From Lachnospiraceae bacterium C7 (GTDB taxonomy: Bacteria > Bacillota > Clostridia > Lachnospirales > Lachnospiraceae), in contig FOPE01000007.1 of the NCBI GenBank assembly GCA_900113385.1, positions 1 to 64,000 on the forward strand: 64,000 nucleotides of DNA, written 5' to 3'. The notes under the pieces are model-generated. The model worked only from the letters and a program-made list of their open reading frames with translations. It did not search any database and was not told the DNA's origin. Below are positions 37,621 to 46,894 of the stretch, one piece after another. Each line of letters begins with the position of its first letter. The first letter of the stretch is position 1. The translations under genes were made by a program, and so were the position numbers.

Positions 37621-39114
37621 ATGAAGGTAAAAACCAAACTGACCATCTCATTTTGTATTATTTTATTCGTTCCAATAATCTTATCATTAACATTATTAGG
37701 AATCTATAGAGAAGTTCAAAATAGAGAAGTTGAAGAAAGGTATGGAATTACGGGGAATGAAAATTATAGCGTATATACTACCATACAATTTTTAAACGAT
37801 TATTTAACAAAAGATTTTAAATCAATTCAAGGAGATATAGAAAAAGATGCCGAGAAAATAACAACAAAAGAAAATTTAGATAATCTAAACGAAAGCCTAG
37901 AAGATGAAAAGTCATATTTAGTAGTGAAAAAAAATAACGAAATTATCTATAATGGTGGTGAAGGTAATGAGAAAGTAATAAAGAACTTACCGCATTATAA
38001 TAAAGCTTTCGCTAATATGTATACGGCAACTTTTGTAGATGGAAAAACAAGCATATTGGTGAAACAAATTAATTTTAAGTTTAAAGATAGTAGTAAAGGG
38101 TGCTTTTATGTTGTGACAAAAGTAAATGAGATAGTACCCCGAACTCAGGATATATTTATAGATTTATTAATAACAATAGTAGTAATTTTAGGAGTGACTG
38201 CCATAATGTTAACAGCATGGGTGTATAGAAGTTTAATAACACCAATAAAAACTTTGCAAATGGCAGCAGAAAACATTAAAGAAGGCAATTTAGATTTTGA
38301 AATAGAAGTAGAAGAAGGAACAGATGATGAATTTGGAGAATTGTGTGTAACCTTCGAAAAAATGAGACAACGATTAAAAGATAATGCTAGAGAAAAAGTA
38401 AATGATGAAAAAGAAAATAGAGCATTAATTAGCAACATAGCCCATGACCTAAAAACTCCAATAACAGCAGTAAAGGGTTATGCAGAAGGAATTATGGATG
38501 GAGTCGCAAATACTCCAGAGAAAGTAGATAAATATATAAAAACAATTTATAACAAAGCAAGTGAAATGGATTTATTGATAAACGAATTAACACTATATTC
38601 AAAAATAGATACGAATCGAATACCATATAATTTCACAAAGCTAAATGTAACAGATTATTATAATGATTGTATAGAAGAAATTGGAATAGATTTAGAAGCA
38701 AAAGGAATTGGACTAGCATATTACAATTATGCAAATCCTGAAGCCGTTATTGTTGCTGATACGGAGCAATTGAGAAGAGTTATTAACAACATTGTTGGAA
38801 ATTCGGTAAAATATATGGATAAAACTAGTGGTTTTATAAATATTCGTGTAAAAGATGTGGGAGATTTCATCCAAACAGAAATAGAAGATAATGGAAAAGG
38901 AATAGCACAAAAAGACTTGCCTTACGTATTTGACAGATTTTATAGAGCAGATGCTTCAAGAAACTCAGCAACTGGAGGAAGTGGAATCGGACTTTCCATA
39001 GTAAAAAAAATAATCGAGGATCATGGTGGAAAAATATGGGCAACAAGTAAAGAAGGAGCGGGAACCACTATGTATTTCGTAATAAGAAAATATCAGGAGG
39101 CACAAAATGAGTAG
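37621..39114 (+). CDS. Sensor histidine kinase
   Basis: 497 residues. TM1 is at 8-28, an extracellular sensor at about 29-175, TM2 at 178-200, and HAMP at about 200-255. The phospho-accepting His is 275 in NIAHDLKTP, and the ATPase domain has the N box NNIVGNSVKY, G1 DNGKGI and G2 GGSGIGLSI. The signal is unknown. It overlaps the response regulator by 8 bases. Confidence 0.93.
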   Translation: MKVKTKLTISFCIILFVPIILSLTLLGIYREVQNREVEERYGITGNENYSVYTTIQFLNDYLTKDFKSIQGDIEKDAEKITTKENLDNLNESLEDEKSYLVVKKNNEIIYNGGEGNEKVIKNLPHYNKAFANMYTATFVDGKTSILVKQINFKFKDSSKGCFYVVTKVNEIVPRTQDIFIDLLITIVVILGVTAIMLTAWVYRSLITPIKTLQMAAENIKEGNLDFEIEVEEGTDDEFGELCVTFEKMRQRLKDNAREKVNDEKENRALISNIAHDLKTPITAVKGYAEGIMDGVANTPEKVDKYIKTIYNKASEMDLLINELTLYSKIDTNRIPYNFTKLNVTDYYNDCIEEIGIDLEAKGIGLAYYNYANPEAVIVADTEQLRRVINNIVGNSVKYMDKTSGFINIRVKDVGDFIQTEIEDNGKGIAQKDLPYVFDRFYRADASRNSATGGSGIGLSIVKKIIEDHGGKIWATSKEGAGTTMYFVIRKYQEAQNE

Positions 39115-39799
39115 AATATTAATAGTAGAAGACGAGGCAGCTATTGCCGATTTAGAAAGAGATTACTTAGAATTAAGTGGATTTGATGTAGAGGTTGAAA
39201 ATGATGGAACTAGCGGATTAGCTAGCGCAATTACAGAAGACTACGATTTATTCATATTAGATTTAATGGTGCCTGGAATTGACGGGTTTGAGATGTGCAA
39301 AGAAATTAGAGCAAAGAAAAATACACCAATTATAATGGTTTCAGCAAAAAAAGACGATATTGATAAAATACGAGGATTAGGTTTAGGTGCAGATGACTAT
39401 ATTACAAAGCCATTTTCGCCAAGTGAGTTAGTCGCTCGTGTAAAAGCACATCTTTCAAGATATGACAGATTAATAAAAAGTAGTACAAAAGTAGAAAATG
39501 ATTTAGTGGAAATCAGAGGAATTAAAATTGATAAAACAGCAAGAAGAGTTTGGGTAAATGGTGAAGAAAAACAGTTTACTACAAAAGAATTTGACTTGCT
39601 GACATTTTTAGCTGAGAATCCAAATCATGTTTTTACAAAGGAAGATCTATTTAAAGAAATTTGGGATATGAATTCTGTAGGAGATATAGCTACAGTAACA
39701 GTCCATATTAAAAAGATCAGAGAGAAAATAGAGCTCAATACTACTAAACCACAATATATTGAAACAATTTGGGGTGTAGGCTATCGCTTTAAATTGTAA
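39107..39799 (+). CDS. OmpR/PhoB-family response regulator
   Basis: 230 residues. The receiver has acidic pair E8-D9, phospho-acceptor D52 (FILDLMVPG) and the VSAKKD lysine; the C-terminal winged helix ends ETIWGVGYRF. It is the partner of the kinase, overlapping its end with AGGAGG as ribosome site. Targets are unknown. Confidence 0.95.
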   Translation: MSRILIVEDEAAIADLERDYLELSGFDVEVENDGTSGLASAITEDYDLFILDLMVPGIDGFEMCKEIRAKKNTPIIMVSAKKDDIDKIRGLGLGADDYITKPFSPSELVARVKAHLSRYDRLIKSSTKVENDLVEIRGIKIDKTARRVWVNGEEKQFTTKEFDLLTFLAENPNHVFTKEDLFKEIWDMNSVGDIATVTVHIKKIREKIELNTTKPQYIETIWGVGYRFKL

Positions 39800-39906
39800 A
39801 ATAGGTTATAATAGTATTTATAAAGTTGTATTTTGAATAAAAGTGCAGCGAAGTAGTTAAATTAGAGAAACAATTGCAATGCTAGAAAATGGAATGGAGG
39901 CTTATC

Positions 39907-40575
39907 ATGGAACTTACAATTTTACACGAAGACAAGGATATTATTGTATGCTATAAACCAGCGGGGGTGGCAACACAAACGGCACGTTTAAGTCAGCAGG
40001 ATATGGTAAGCTTACTAAAAAATCATTTAGCAGAAAATGATGAAACTCCATACATCGGAGTTGTTCACAGACTAGATCAACCAGTAGAAGGAGTAATGGT
40101 TTTTGCGAAGAATAAAGAGGCTGCCGCCGATTTATCAGAACAGATGAAAGAACATGGAATAGGAAAACATTACTATGCAGTAACAGATGGAGTCCCAGAA
40201 AGTACTATGGGAACTCTTACAAACTATTTGGTTACAGATCATAAAACAAATACAACATCAGTTGTAAGTAAAGAAAGAAAAAATGCAAAGAAAGCGGTTT
40301 TAGCGTATAATGTAGTTTATATAAAAGGAAACTGCGCATTAATAAATGTATCACTAAAAACTGGTAGACAACATCAGATTCGTGTACAGATGGCACATAT
40401 GGGATGTCCTCTACTAGGTGATCAAAAATATGGAAAAGGAAAGGTGCAAGGAATTAGAACACCGGGATTATGTTCATATAGAATCACGTTTAATCATCCA
40501 ACAACAAAAAAAAGAATGCATTTTGAGGTAAAACCTCAGAATAAAGTCTTTCAGGAATATGTAGAGCATCTATAA
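39907..40575 (+). CDS. RluA-family pseudouridine synthase
   Basis: 222 residues. The catalytic Asp is 57 in VVHRLDQPVEG; the usual TSG after HRLD is replaced by VEG, a known subfamily variant. It has no S4 domain. An ATG at 39889 overlaps the GGAGG, so the ATG at 39907 is the start. The RNA target cannot be told. Confidence 0.88.
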   Translation: MELTILHEDKDIIVCYKPAGVATQTARLSQQDMVSLLKNHLAENDETPYIGVVHRLDQPVEGVMVFAKNKEAAADLSEQMKEHGIGKHYYAVTDGVPESTMGTLTNYLVTDHKTNTTSVVSKERKNAKKAVLAYNVVYIKGNCALINVSLKTGRQHQIRVQMAHMGCPLLGDQKYGKGKVQGIRTPGLCSYRITFNHPTTKKRMHFEVKPQNKVFQEYVEHL

Positions 40576-40597
40576 AGAACAAAAATGACAGAATTCT

Positions 40598-40629
40598 ATC
40601 CTCAGCAATTAAATTGCTGAGGATTTTTT
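40598..40629 (+). terminator. Terminator after the pseudouridine synthase
   Basis: ATCCTCAGCAAT pairs with ATTGCTGAGGAT, followed by a T run. Confidence 0.92.
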
Positions 40630-40675
40630 GCGGGAAAGAGAAATATAATGGCATTAAAAAGAATTAGGAGGAAAT

Positions 40676-42889
40676 ATGTTAGTAAAAATCACTAAAAATC
40701 GTAAAAATGTGAAAGAAAATAACATAAAGAAAAGTATAAGTGGAATCATTTGCATTATGGTATTGTTAATTTCTTTAATAGGAATGACAGGATGTAACAT
40801 AAAATCTCAAAAGGAAACACCACAAAAACAATTTTCAGAAATACAAATTCCTATGCCTAAGAAAGTAGCAAGTTGTGAAGCAGTTAATTATATAGATAAA
40901 AAAATTTATGTAGTCGGCCTAAATCAAAATAGAAAATTTGTTGGGGTTTTTTCAACAACTAATTATGGTGGAAAATGGAAAAAAGAAGTTGAGAAAAAAG
41001 AAATAGGAAATATAACAGTAAGCAGTGCATGTATAACAGATGCATCAAAAGTATATATTTCAAATGAAGATGATAACACTGTTTATAAGATAGATTTGAA
41101 GAAGAAAAATAAAATAAACAAAAATATAGAAGCAAATGAAGGTGAAGAAGTAGTTTATGGAAAAAACAAGCCTTATTATGTAAGTTTGCAGGATGAAGGG
41201 GTTTGTATAGAGAGGAAAAAAGACGATGATACTACAACTGACATTAAAATTATCCAACCAAAAGGAATAGCATTAATTGGAAACATAGTAGAAAAGGGTG
41301 AAAACCTTTATGTCTTAAATATTTCTAATAAAGAAATGCTAACAAAATACGATGTAAAAACTGGAAAGAAAAAGCAACTAGATAAGAACATGAAAAAAGC
41401 GCTAGAAAATTATGGCAAACGAATAGAAAAAGCCATGGATATAGCAATGGTTGATGATAATGCAGATAAAGACGATAAAAAATTAACAATTGTTGGAGCC
41501 AATGGAATGTATAAATATTTTGATGGAAAAGAATCATTTCTAGGTTCAATCAATAGTGAATCAATAAGATCAGGAAGAAGTAGTATAAGTGAATGCATAA
41601 AAATAGATGACAAAAACTATATAGCTAAAATGGATAAAACATTTTCAGGTAATAGTATTTCGCTTTTATCATTAGATAAGAGAAGCGAAAACAGAACAGC
41701 AATACAATTATATTCATTGCACGGAAACTTAGATATGGAAAATATAGTAGAAAACTATAATGCAACTAATAAAGAATATGCCATAGAATATATAGTAGGA
41801 ATGGAAGAAAAAGGTGTTAAAAATGAGCAGCAGGCAATAAAAAAATTAAAGAAACGTATAAAATCAGGAAAAGGTCCAGATATGGTATTAGTTGATGATA
41901 TGCCAGTTGAAGAGATGCAAAAAGAAAATGCATTTGAAAATATTTCGGAATTTGGAGAAAAAATTTCAAATAAAGAATATGTTTTTTCTAACATATTAAA
42001 AGAAAACAAGAATAAGAAATATGAAATACCTTTATCTTTTACATTTGATTGGCAAGTTGGAGACAAAAATTGTTGTAAGAGTAAAAACATTAATGAATTA
42101 ATTACATCATTAGCAACCCTTAATAATGAAGATGGTTATGTGATTCATGATGAAGACAGAAATGATATAATGCAGGCAGCATATAGGAATTTCGCAGCGG
42201 AGCACATAGAAAAAAATGCTGACATCAACACTATCAAAGATTTCTTTAAGTTAGCCGAAGTTGTGAGAGATATTAAAGCAAAATGCGGGGATGAAAAAGT
42301 TAAAGCTCTTTACGAGTTAAAAGTCAGTTCACAACATTGGATAACTACAACAGAACCTCACCTTTTAAATAATAGTACCAAGTATAACATCGGAAAAGAA
42401 GGTGCAAGTAATATTTTTATTATTGAGGAAATAGAAAAAAATAGAGAATTTGATTCACGTATTTTAAAAGAACGAAGTTATATACCAGAATTGCGAATAG
42501 CAGTAACAAAAACAGGTCAAAATAAGGAAATAGTTGAAAATATAATAGAGAAATTCTGTCAAAAAAATAATCAAAGTCTTATTACTGGAGGATTTCCGGT
42601 AAACAGATTAGCGATAAAAAAACAGCTAAAAGAAGATTATGATGAAACTTTATCAGAAGTATATATGGATGATGCTGATCTTATAATTAATGGAGACAAT
42701 TTGTTGACAAAATCCCAAGAGCAAGAATGGCTATCTTATTTAGAAACATTTGACAAGCCTGTAGTTATAAACAATAAAATTGCTGGAATAGTTTTTGAAT
42801 ATACTAATAAAGTTATTTCGGGAGAGTTAAAAGTAGATGACGCAGCAAAACAGTGTAGACAAGAGATTTTGCCTTGCTTGACAGAATAA
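40676..42889 (+). CDS. Large lipoprotein with solute-binding-like C-terminal half
   Basis: 737 residues. A long basic N terminus leads to a membrane segment and lipobox GMTGC (Cys 40). Residues about 60-340 contain repeated short strands (KIYVVGLNQN, KVYISNED) that suggest a propeller-like fold. From about 345 (MENIVENYNATNKEYAIEY, then SGKGPDMVLVDDM) it resembles family 1 extracellular solute-binding proteins. No permease or ATPase genes lie nearby. AGGAGG is only 4 bases from the ATG. Function unknown. Confidence 0.65.
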   Translation: MLVKITKNRKNVKENNIKKSISGIICIMVLLISLIGMTGCNIKSQKETPQKQFSEIQIPMPKKVASCEAVNYIDKKIYVVGLNQNRKFVGVFSTTNYGGKWKKEVEKKEIGNITVSSACITDASKVYISNEDDNTVYKIDLKKKNKINKNIEANEGEEVVYGKNKPYYVSLQDEGVCIERKKDDDTTTDIKIIQPKGIALIGNIVEKGENLYVLNISNKEMLTKYDVKTGKKKQLDKNMKKALENYGKRIEKAMDIAMVDDNADKDDKKLTIVGANGMYKYFDGKESFLGSINSESIRSGRSSISECIKIDDKNYIAKMDKTFSGNSISLLSLDKRSENRTAIQLYSLHGNLDMENIVENYNATNKEYAIEYIVGMEEKGVKNEQQAIKKLKKRIKSGKGPDMVLVDDMPVEEMQKENAFENISEFGEKISNKEYVFSNILKENKNKKYEIPLSFTFDWQVGDKNCCKSKNINELITSLATLNNEDGYVIHDEDRNDIMQAAYRNFAAEHIEKNADINTIKDFFKLAEVVRDIKAKCGDEKVKALYELKVSSQHWITTTEPHLLNNSTKYNIGKEGASNIFIIEEIEKNREFDSRILKERSYIPELRIAVTKTGQNKEIVENIIEKFCQKNNQSLITGGFPVNRLAIKKQLKEDYDETLSEVYMDDADLIINGDNLLTKSQEQEWLSYLETFDKPVVINNKIAGIVFEYTNKVISGELKVDDAAKQCRQEILPCLTE

Positions 42890-42955
42890 AAAACATAAAA
42901 TACAATAAATAGGCTTATAAAACTATAGTTAAGTGCTAAAAATAGGAGGAAAACA

Positions 42956-44287
42956 GTGGATATTAAGTTACCAATTTCAGTAGAAAAAATTATAAATACA
43001 TTGCAAGAAAACGGATACGAAGGTTATGCAGTAGGTGGATGTGTAAGAGATACAGTGTTAGGAAGAACACCTCAGGACTGGGATATAACAACTTCGGCAC
43101 AACCGATGCAAGTAAAATCACTTTTTCCTCATACGATAGATACAGGAATTCAGCATGGAACAGTAACAGTAATGGATCAACATATCGGATATGAAGTAAC
43201 TACTTATAGAATAGATGGCGAATATGAAGATGCTCGCCATCCTAAGGAAGTTACTTTTACATCTAATTTAGCTGAAGATTTAAAAAGACGAGACTTTACA
43301 ATTAACGCCATGGCATATAATCACGAACATGGTATGGTTGATTTATTTGATGGGCAAAAAGACTTAAAGCGTCACGTTATTCGTTGTGTAGGCAATCCTA
43401 TGGAACGATTTTCAGAAGATGCATTAAGAATGCTTAGAGCAGTAAGATTTGCAGCTCAATTAAATTTTGAAATAGAAGAAGAAACAAGAGCCGCCATAAA
43501 AGCATTAGCTCCAACTATAAAGAAAGTAAGTGCAGAGCGAATTCAAGTAGAAATGGTAAAACTTTTAACATCAGATCATCCAGAAAAAATAAGGGATGCA
43601 TATGAATTAGGTTTAACAGCACAATTTTTACCAGAATTTGATAAATTAATGGAAACAACACAAAACAGTAAGCATCATATGTACACAGTAGGTGAACATA
43701 CTATAAAAGCAATGGAAAATATACAAAACGATAAAGTGCTTAGATTAACAATGCTATTACATGATATTGCAAAGCCAGTGTGTAAAATAACTGATAAAAA
43801 AGGTGACGACCACTTTAATGGGCACCAAGAAGAAGGCGCCAAAATGGCAAAAAGCATTTTGAAACGATTAAAATTTGATAACGCCACAATAAATGACGTA
43901 GTAATGCTTATAAAAGCACATGACCATCGTCCGGAAATAAGCCAAAGAAACGTAAGATTTGCCATTTATGAAAATGGAATTGATTGTTATCCACGTCTTT
44001 TTTCCGTGAAAAAAGCAGATACATTAGCACAAAGTGAATATAAAAGAGAAGAAAAACTTAAGTATATTGAAGAATATGCCGACACATATAATGAAATTAT
44101 GAAAAAAAATCAATGTGTTTCGAGAAAAACTCTTGCAGTAAACGGTAATGATTTATTGAAAGCCGGAGTAGAACCAGGCAAGAAAATAGGAGAATTACTT
44201 GAAAAATTGTTCTTAGAAGTTTTAGAAGATCCAAATGCAAATAACAAGGAAGTTTTATTAGAGAAGTTAAAAAAAGAGAATGTTTAG
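42956..44287 (+). CDS. cca: CCA tRNA nucleotidyltransferase
   Basis: 443 residues with a GTG start after AGGAGGA. The class II nucleotidyltransferase head has GGCVRD and DWDITTSA; the middle RNA-binding region has ERFSEDALRMLRAVRFA. An HD domain follows (MLLHDIAKP, HNGHQEEGA-like), typical of the longer form. It adds or repairs the tRNA CCA end, which fits the two tRNA genes here that do not encode CCA. Confidence 0.93.
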   Translation: MDIKLPISVEKIINTLQENGYEGYAVGGCVRDTVLGRTPQDWDITTSAQPMQVKSLFPHTIDTGIQHGTVTVMDQHIGYEVTTYRIDGEYEDARHPKEVTFTSNLAEDLKRRDFTINAMAYNHEHGMVDLFDGQKDLKRHVIRCVGNPMERFSEDALRMLRAVRFAAQLNFEIEEETRAAIKALAPTIKKVSAERIQVEMVKLLTSDHPEKIRDAYELGLTAQFLPEFDKLMETTQNSKHHMYTVGEHTIKAMENIQNDKVLRLTMLLHDIAKPVCKITDKKGDDHFNGHQEEGAKMAKSILKRLKFDNATINDVVMLIKAHDHRPEISQRNVRFAIYENGIDCYPRLFSVKKADTLAQSEYKREEKLKYIEEYADTYNEIMKKNQCVSRKTLAVNGNDLLKAGVEPGKKIGELLEKLFLEVLEDPNANNKEVLLEKLKKENV

Positions 44288-44377
44288 TTAAAAACAAAAT
44301 AATATGTAAAGTAAATAAGTTTAGAAGTTTTATTAGTGGAAAGGTCAAAATCCTAATGCATAGTGGGGTGTAAAATT

Positions 44378-45778
44378 ATGAAAATAAGGGATAATTGGGT
44401 GAAAAAGTTTATAGGGTGTGCCTTATGTGTTGGGGCACTAGGCCTTTTGTGCAGTTGCGGAGATAAAGCAAACGCACAGAAAATTTCTTTTGGAACGCAG
44501 TACTATTCAAGCGATGACACAGAAGAGGAAGATGTTGAAGATACAGAAATAGAGTCTAAGAAAAAAGATAAAGAGAAAACAAATGGAAAAGCAGATTATG
44601 TAGTAATAGAAGTTAATACAGAAGATGAGATTATAAGATTATATAACAAGACAAAAGATTTAGAATATCAATTTTATTATTCCCTAGACACAAAAATTTT
44701 AAATAGACATGGAAAAAATACATCAATGGGTTCAATATCAGCAGGAAAAATAGTTAATATTTCAGGCATAACAGCTGATGGCAAGGTCGGAGAAATTCAG
44801 ATTTCTCCAAACGTGTGGGACTATTCAGACATAAAAAGATATGAGTTAGATACCGATAAAAAAACATTAGTAGTTGGAGATACAAAATATCGATATACTA
44901 AGAAAACACAAGTCTTTTCTGAAAATGAAAATATATCTCCAAAGGATATTGGGGAAGATGATGAACTAGAAATTGTAGGAAAAGGTAAAGAAATATTGTC
45001 GATAGTTGTTACAACGGGACATGGAACTTTATCTTTAAAAAATACATCTCTTTTTGAAGGAAGCTTTTTGCAACTAGATAACAGGGCGTTTGTAAATATC
45101 ACTCCAAATATGGTAATGGACGTTCCAGAAGGAGAATATACACTAGCTGTAGCCAACAATGGTTGGGGAGGAAGCAAAAAAATCGAAATTAAAAGAGGTC
45201 AGACAACAGAAGTTAATTTAGATGAATTAAAAGGAAACGGTCCATCATATGGAAAAGTGCTATTTGCACCGGATGTTGTAGGGGCTAAGATACTTATAGA
45301 TGGGAAACAAATTGATTTTGCTAATCCAGTTTCCATTCAATATGGACGCCATTCTCTAAAAATAATAGCAGATGGCTATAAAACAATGAATAAAATACTG
45401 TATGTAAATTCACCGGAAGGAACTATTACAATTAATATGGAGAAGGCAAACGAAGGTAGTAATAATTCATCTTCAGGGGAAGATTCTGGGGATTTGACAT
45501 CATCAACACCAAAGAATCATAGTGAGGTAGAAGCACAAAGAAACTCGAGAGAATCATCAGAGGCAAATAGTATCACAACAAATGGAAGTGGAAACTCTGG
45601 AAATAATGGTGAATCAACAAGTACAGCGAATGGAAACGATAATAAAACATCGGAAAATAAAACAAATTCAACAAGCTCAGGAAGTGGAACTAATACAAAT
45701 AAAAACTCAGTGACTACAAATCAATTAAAAGATTATATTTCTACCCTATCTAATTTGCTGAATAATAGTGCAAATTAG
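44378..45778 (+). CDS. PEGA-domain lipoprotein
   Basis: 466 residues. It has a lipobox-like LCSC (Cys 27) after a hydrophobic segment, then an acidic/Lys-rich linker, a beta-rich middle, and a PEGA-type domain at about 300-360 (LIDGKQIDFANPVSIQYGRH). The tail is Ser/Asn/Thr-rich. It is probably anchored on the outer membrane face and binds wall or sugar; this is inferred. A GTG at 44363 is in frame, but the GGGGTG fits the ATG at 44378. Confidence 0.7.
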   Translation: MKIRDNWVKKFIGCALCVGALGLLCSCGDKANAQKISFGTQYYSSDDTEEEDVEDTEIESKKKDKEKTNGKADYVVIEVNTEDEIIRLYNKTKDLEYQFYYSLDTKILNRHGKNTSMGSISAGKIVNISGITADGKVGEIQISPNVWDYSDIKRYELDTDKKTLVVGDTKYRYTKKTQVFSENENISPKDIGEDDELEIVGKGKEILSIVVTTGHGTLSLKNTSLFEGSFLQLDNRAFVNITPNMVMDVPEGEYTLAVANNGWGGSKKIEIKRGQTTEVNLDELKGNGPSYGKVLFAPDVVGAKILIDGKQIDFANPVSIQYGRHSLKIIADGYKTMNKILYVNSPEGTITINMEKANEGSNNSSSGEDSGDLTSSTPKNHSEVEAQRNSRESSEANSITTNGSGNSGNNGESTSTANGNDNKTSENKTNSTSSGSGTNTNKNSVTTNQLKDYISTLSNLLNNSAN

Positions 45779-45819
45779 TTAGAAAATGGCTTGAAATAAA
45801 GGAATTAAGCAATTTTTTC

Positions 45820-45848
45820 TTGACAAATCTATATAAAACAAGTATATA
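45820..45848 (+). promoter_or_regulatory. Promoter of the HU gene
   Basis: TTGACA (45820-45825), a 17-base spacer and TATATA (45843-45848). Confidence 0.85.
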
Positions 45849-45914
45849 TATTCTTGTAGATGATTTGGAGAGGGACTCATAAAACAATACAAGAATCCAG
45901 AGGAGGAAAATTAC

Positions 45915-46190
45915 ATGAACAAAGCAGAATTAGTTGCAGCTATGGCTGAAAAAGCAGATTTATCAAAAAAAGACGCTGAAGGAGCTTTAAGCGCATTTCA
46001 GGAAGTTGTTGTTGAAGAGTTACAAAAAGGAGAAAAAATCCAATTAGTAGGATTTGGTACTTTCGAAGTTGTTGAGAGAGCTGCTAGAGTTGGTAGAAAT
46101 CCACAGACTAAAGAAGAAATCCAAATTCCAGCATCAAAAGCACCTAAATTCAAACCAGGTAAGAGCTTAAAAGATCAGCTTAACAAATAA
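45915..46190 (+). CDS. hup: DNA-binding protein HU
   Basis: 91 residues starting MNKAELVAAMAEKADLSKKD. The DNA-binding arm carries GRNPQTKEEIQIPASKAPKF. It bends DNA and compacts the nucleoid. AGAGGAGG precedes the ATG. It has its own promoter and terminator. Confidence 0.97.
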   Translation: MNKAELVAAMAEKADLSKKDAEGALSAFQEVVVEELQKGEKIQLVGFGTFEVVERAARVGRNPQTKEEIQIPASKAPKFKPGKSLKDQLNK

Positions 46191-46207
46191 TTGGATTTAA
46201 TTGGAAT

Positions 46208-46268
46208 AGAAATATCATAGGTGGGACGCTATAGTGGCGTTCCACTTTTTCTAATTTATGATATTTCT
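46208..46268 (+). terminator. HU terminator inside a larger inverted repeat
   Basis: The inner stem GTGGGACGC/GCGTTCCAC with a T run is a normal terminator. It is enclosed by perfect 12-base arms AGAAATATCATA (46208-46219) and TATGATATTTCT (46257-46268), so the U tract lies inside the outer stem. Confidence 0.85.
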
Positions 46269-46337
46269 CAAGTAGTAATCAATAAAATTAAAAACATTAA
46301 TTAGCAATAGAAGTGATAAAAGAGAAAGAGGTTAAAT

Positions 46338-46577
46338 ATGCGTTTAGATAAATTTTTAAAAGTATCTCGTTTAATTAAGAGACGTACCGTTGCCAATGAA
46401 GCATGTGATGCAGGTAGAGTTATGGTAAATGGCAAACCAGCAAAAGCCTCAGTCAAAGTTAAAGTAGGCGACATAATAGAGATTATGTTTGGCCAAAAGA
46501 GCGTGAAGGTAAGGGTTTTAGATATTCAAGACACAACAAAAAAAGAACAGGCAAAAGATTTATTCGAATACGTATAA
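46338..46577 (+). CDS. rqcP: RqcP, S4-domain ribosome quality control factor
   Basis: 79 residues starting MRLDKFLKVSRLIKRRT, an S4 domain like Bacillus RqcP (YabO). RqcP binds obstructed 50S subunits and helps RqcH add Ala tails. It is the first of a close gene row with divIC, tilS, hpt and ftsH. Confidence 0.92.
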   Translation: MRLDKFLKVSRLIKRRTVANEACDAGRVMVNGKPAKASVKVKVGDIIEIMFGQKSVKVRVLDIQDTTKKEQAKDLFEYV

Positions 46578-46589
46578 GGGGTATAAAAT

Positions 46590-46886
46590 ATGAGTACAAA
46601 ACGTCGAACAAAGGGTTTAAAAGCAGGAGTGATAGCTGGTGCTATAACCTTAGTTTTTGTTGGGGTTATGTCATACCAGACTTATACTTTAAAAAAACAA
46701 AATGAAGCCTATGCTCAAGAGCAGCAAACGCTTAAAAAAGAGCTAAAAGAAGAAAAGACTAGAAAGAAAGACATAAAGAAATATGAAAAATACACAAAAT
46801 CTCAAGAATACATTGAAGACGTAGCTAAATCTAAATTAGGATTAGCCAATGATAATGAGATTATCTTTAAGGAAGAAAGTAAGTAA
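46590..46886 (+). CDS. divIC: DivIC/FtsB-like septum protein
   Basis: 98 residues with a short basic cytoplasmic start, one TM at about 12-30, a coiled coil at about 33-70 and a C-terminal part EYIEDVAKSKLGLANDNEI typical of the family. It works in the divisome with FtsL and DivIB. It lies 12 bases after rqcP, an order known from Bacillus. Confidence 0.88.
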   Translation: MSTKRRTKGLKAGVIAGAITLVFVGVMSYQTYTLKKQNEAYAQEQQTLKKELKEEKTRKKDIKKYEKYTKSQEYIEDVAKSKLGLANDNEIIFKEESK

Positions 46887-46894
46887 GACAAAAA

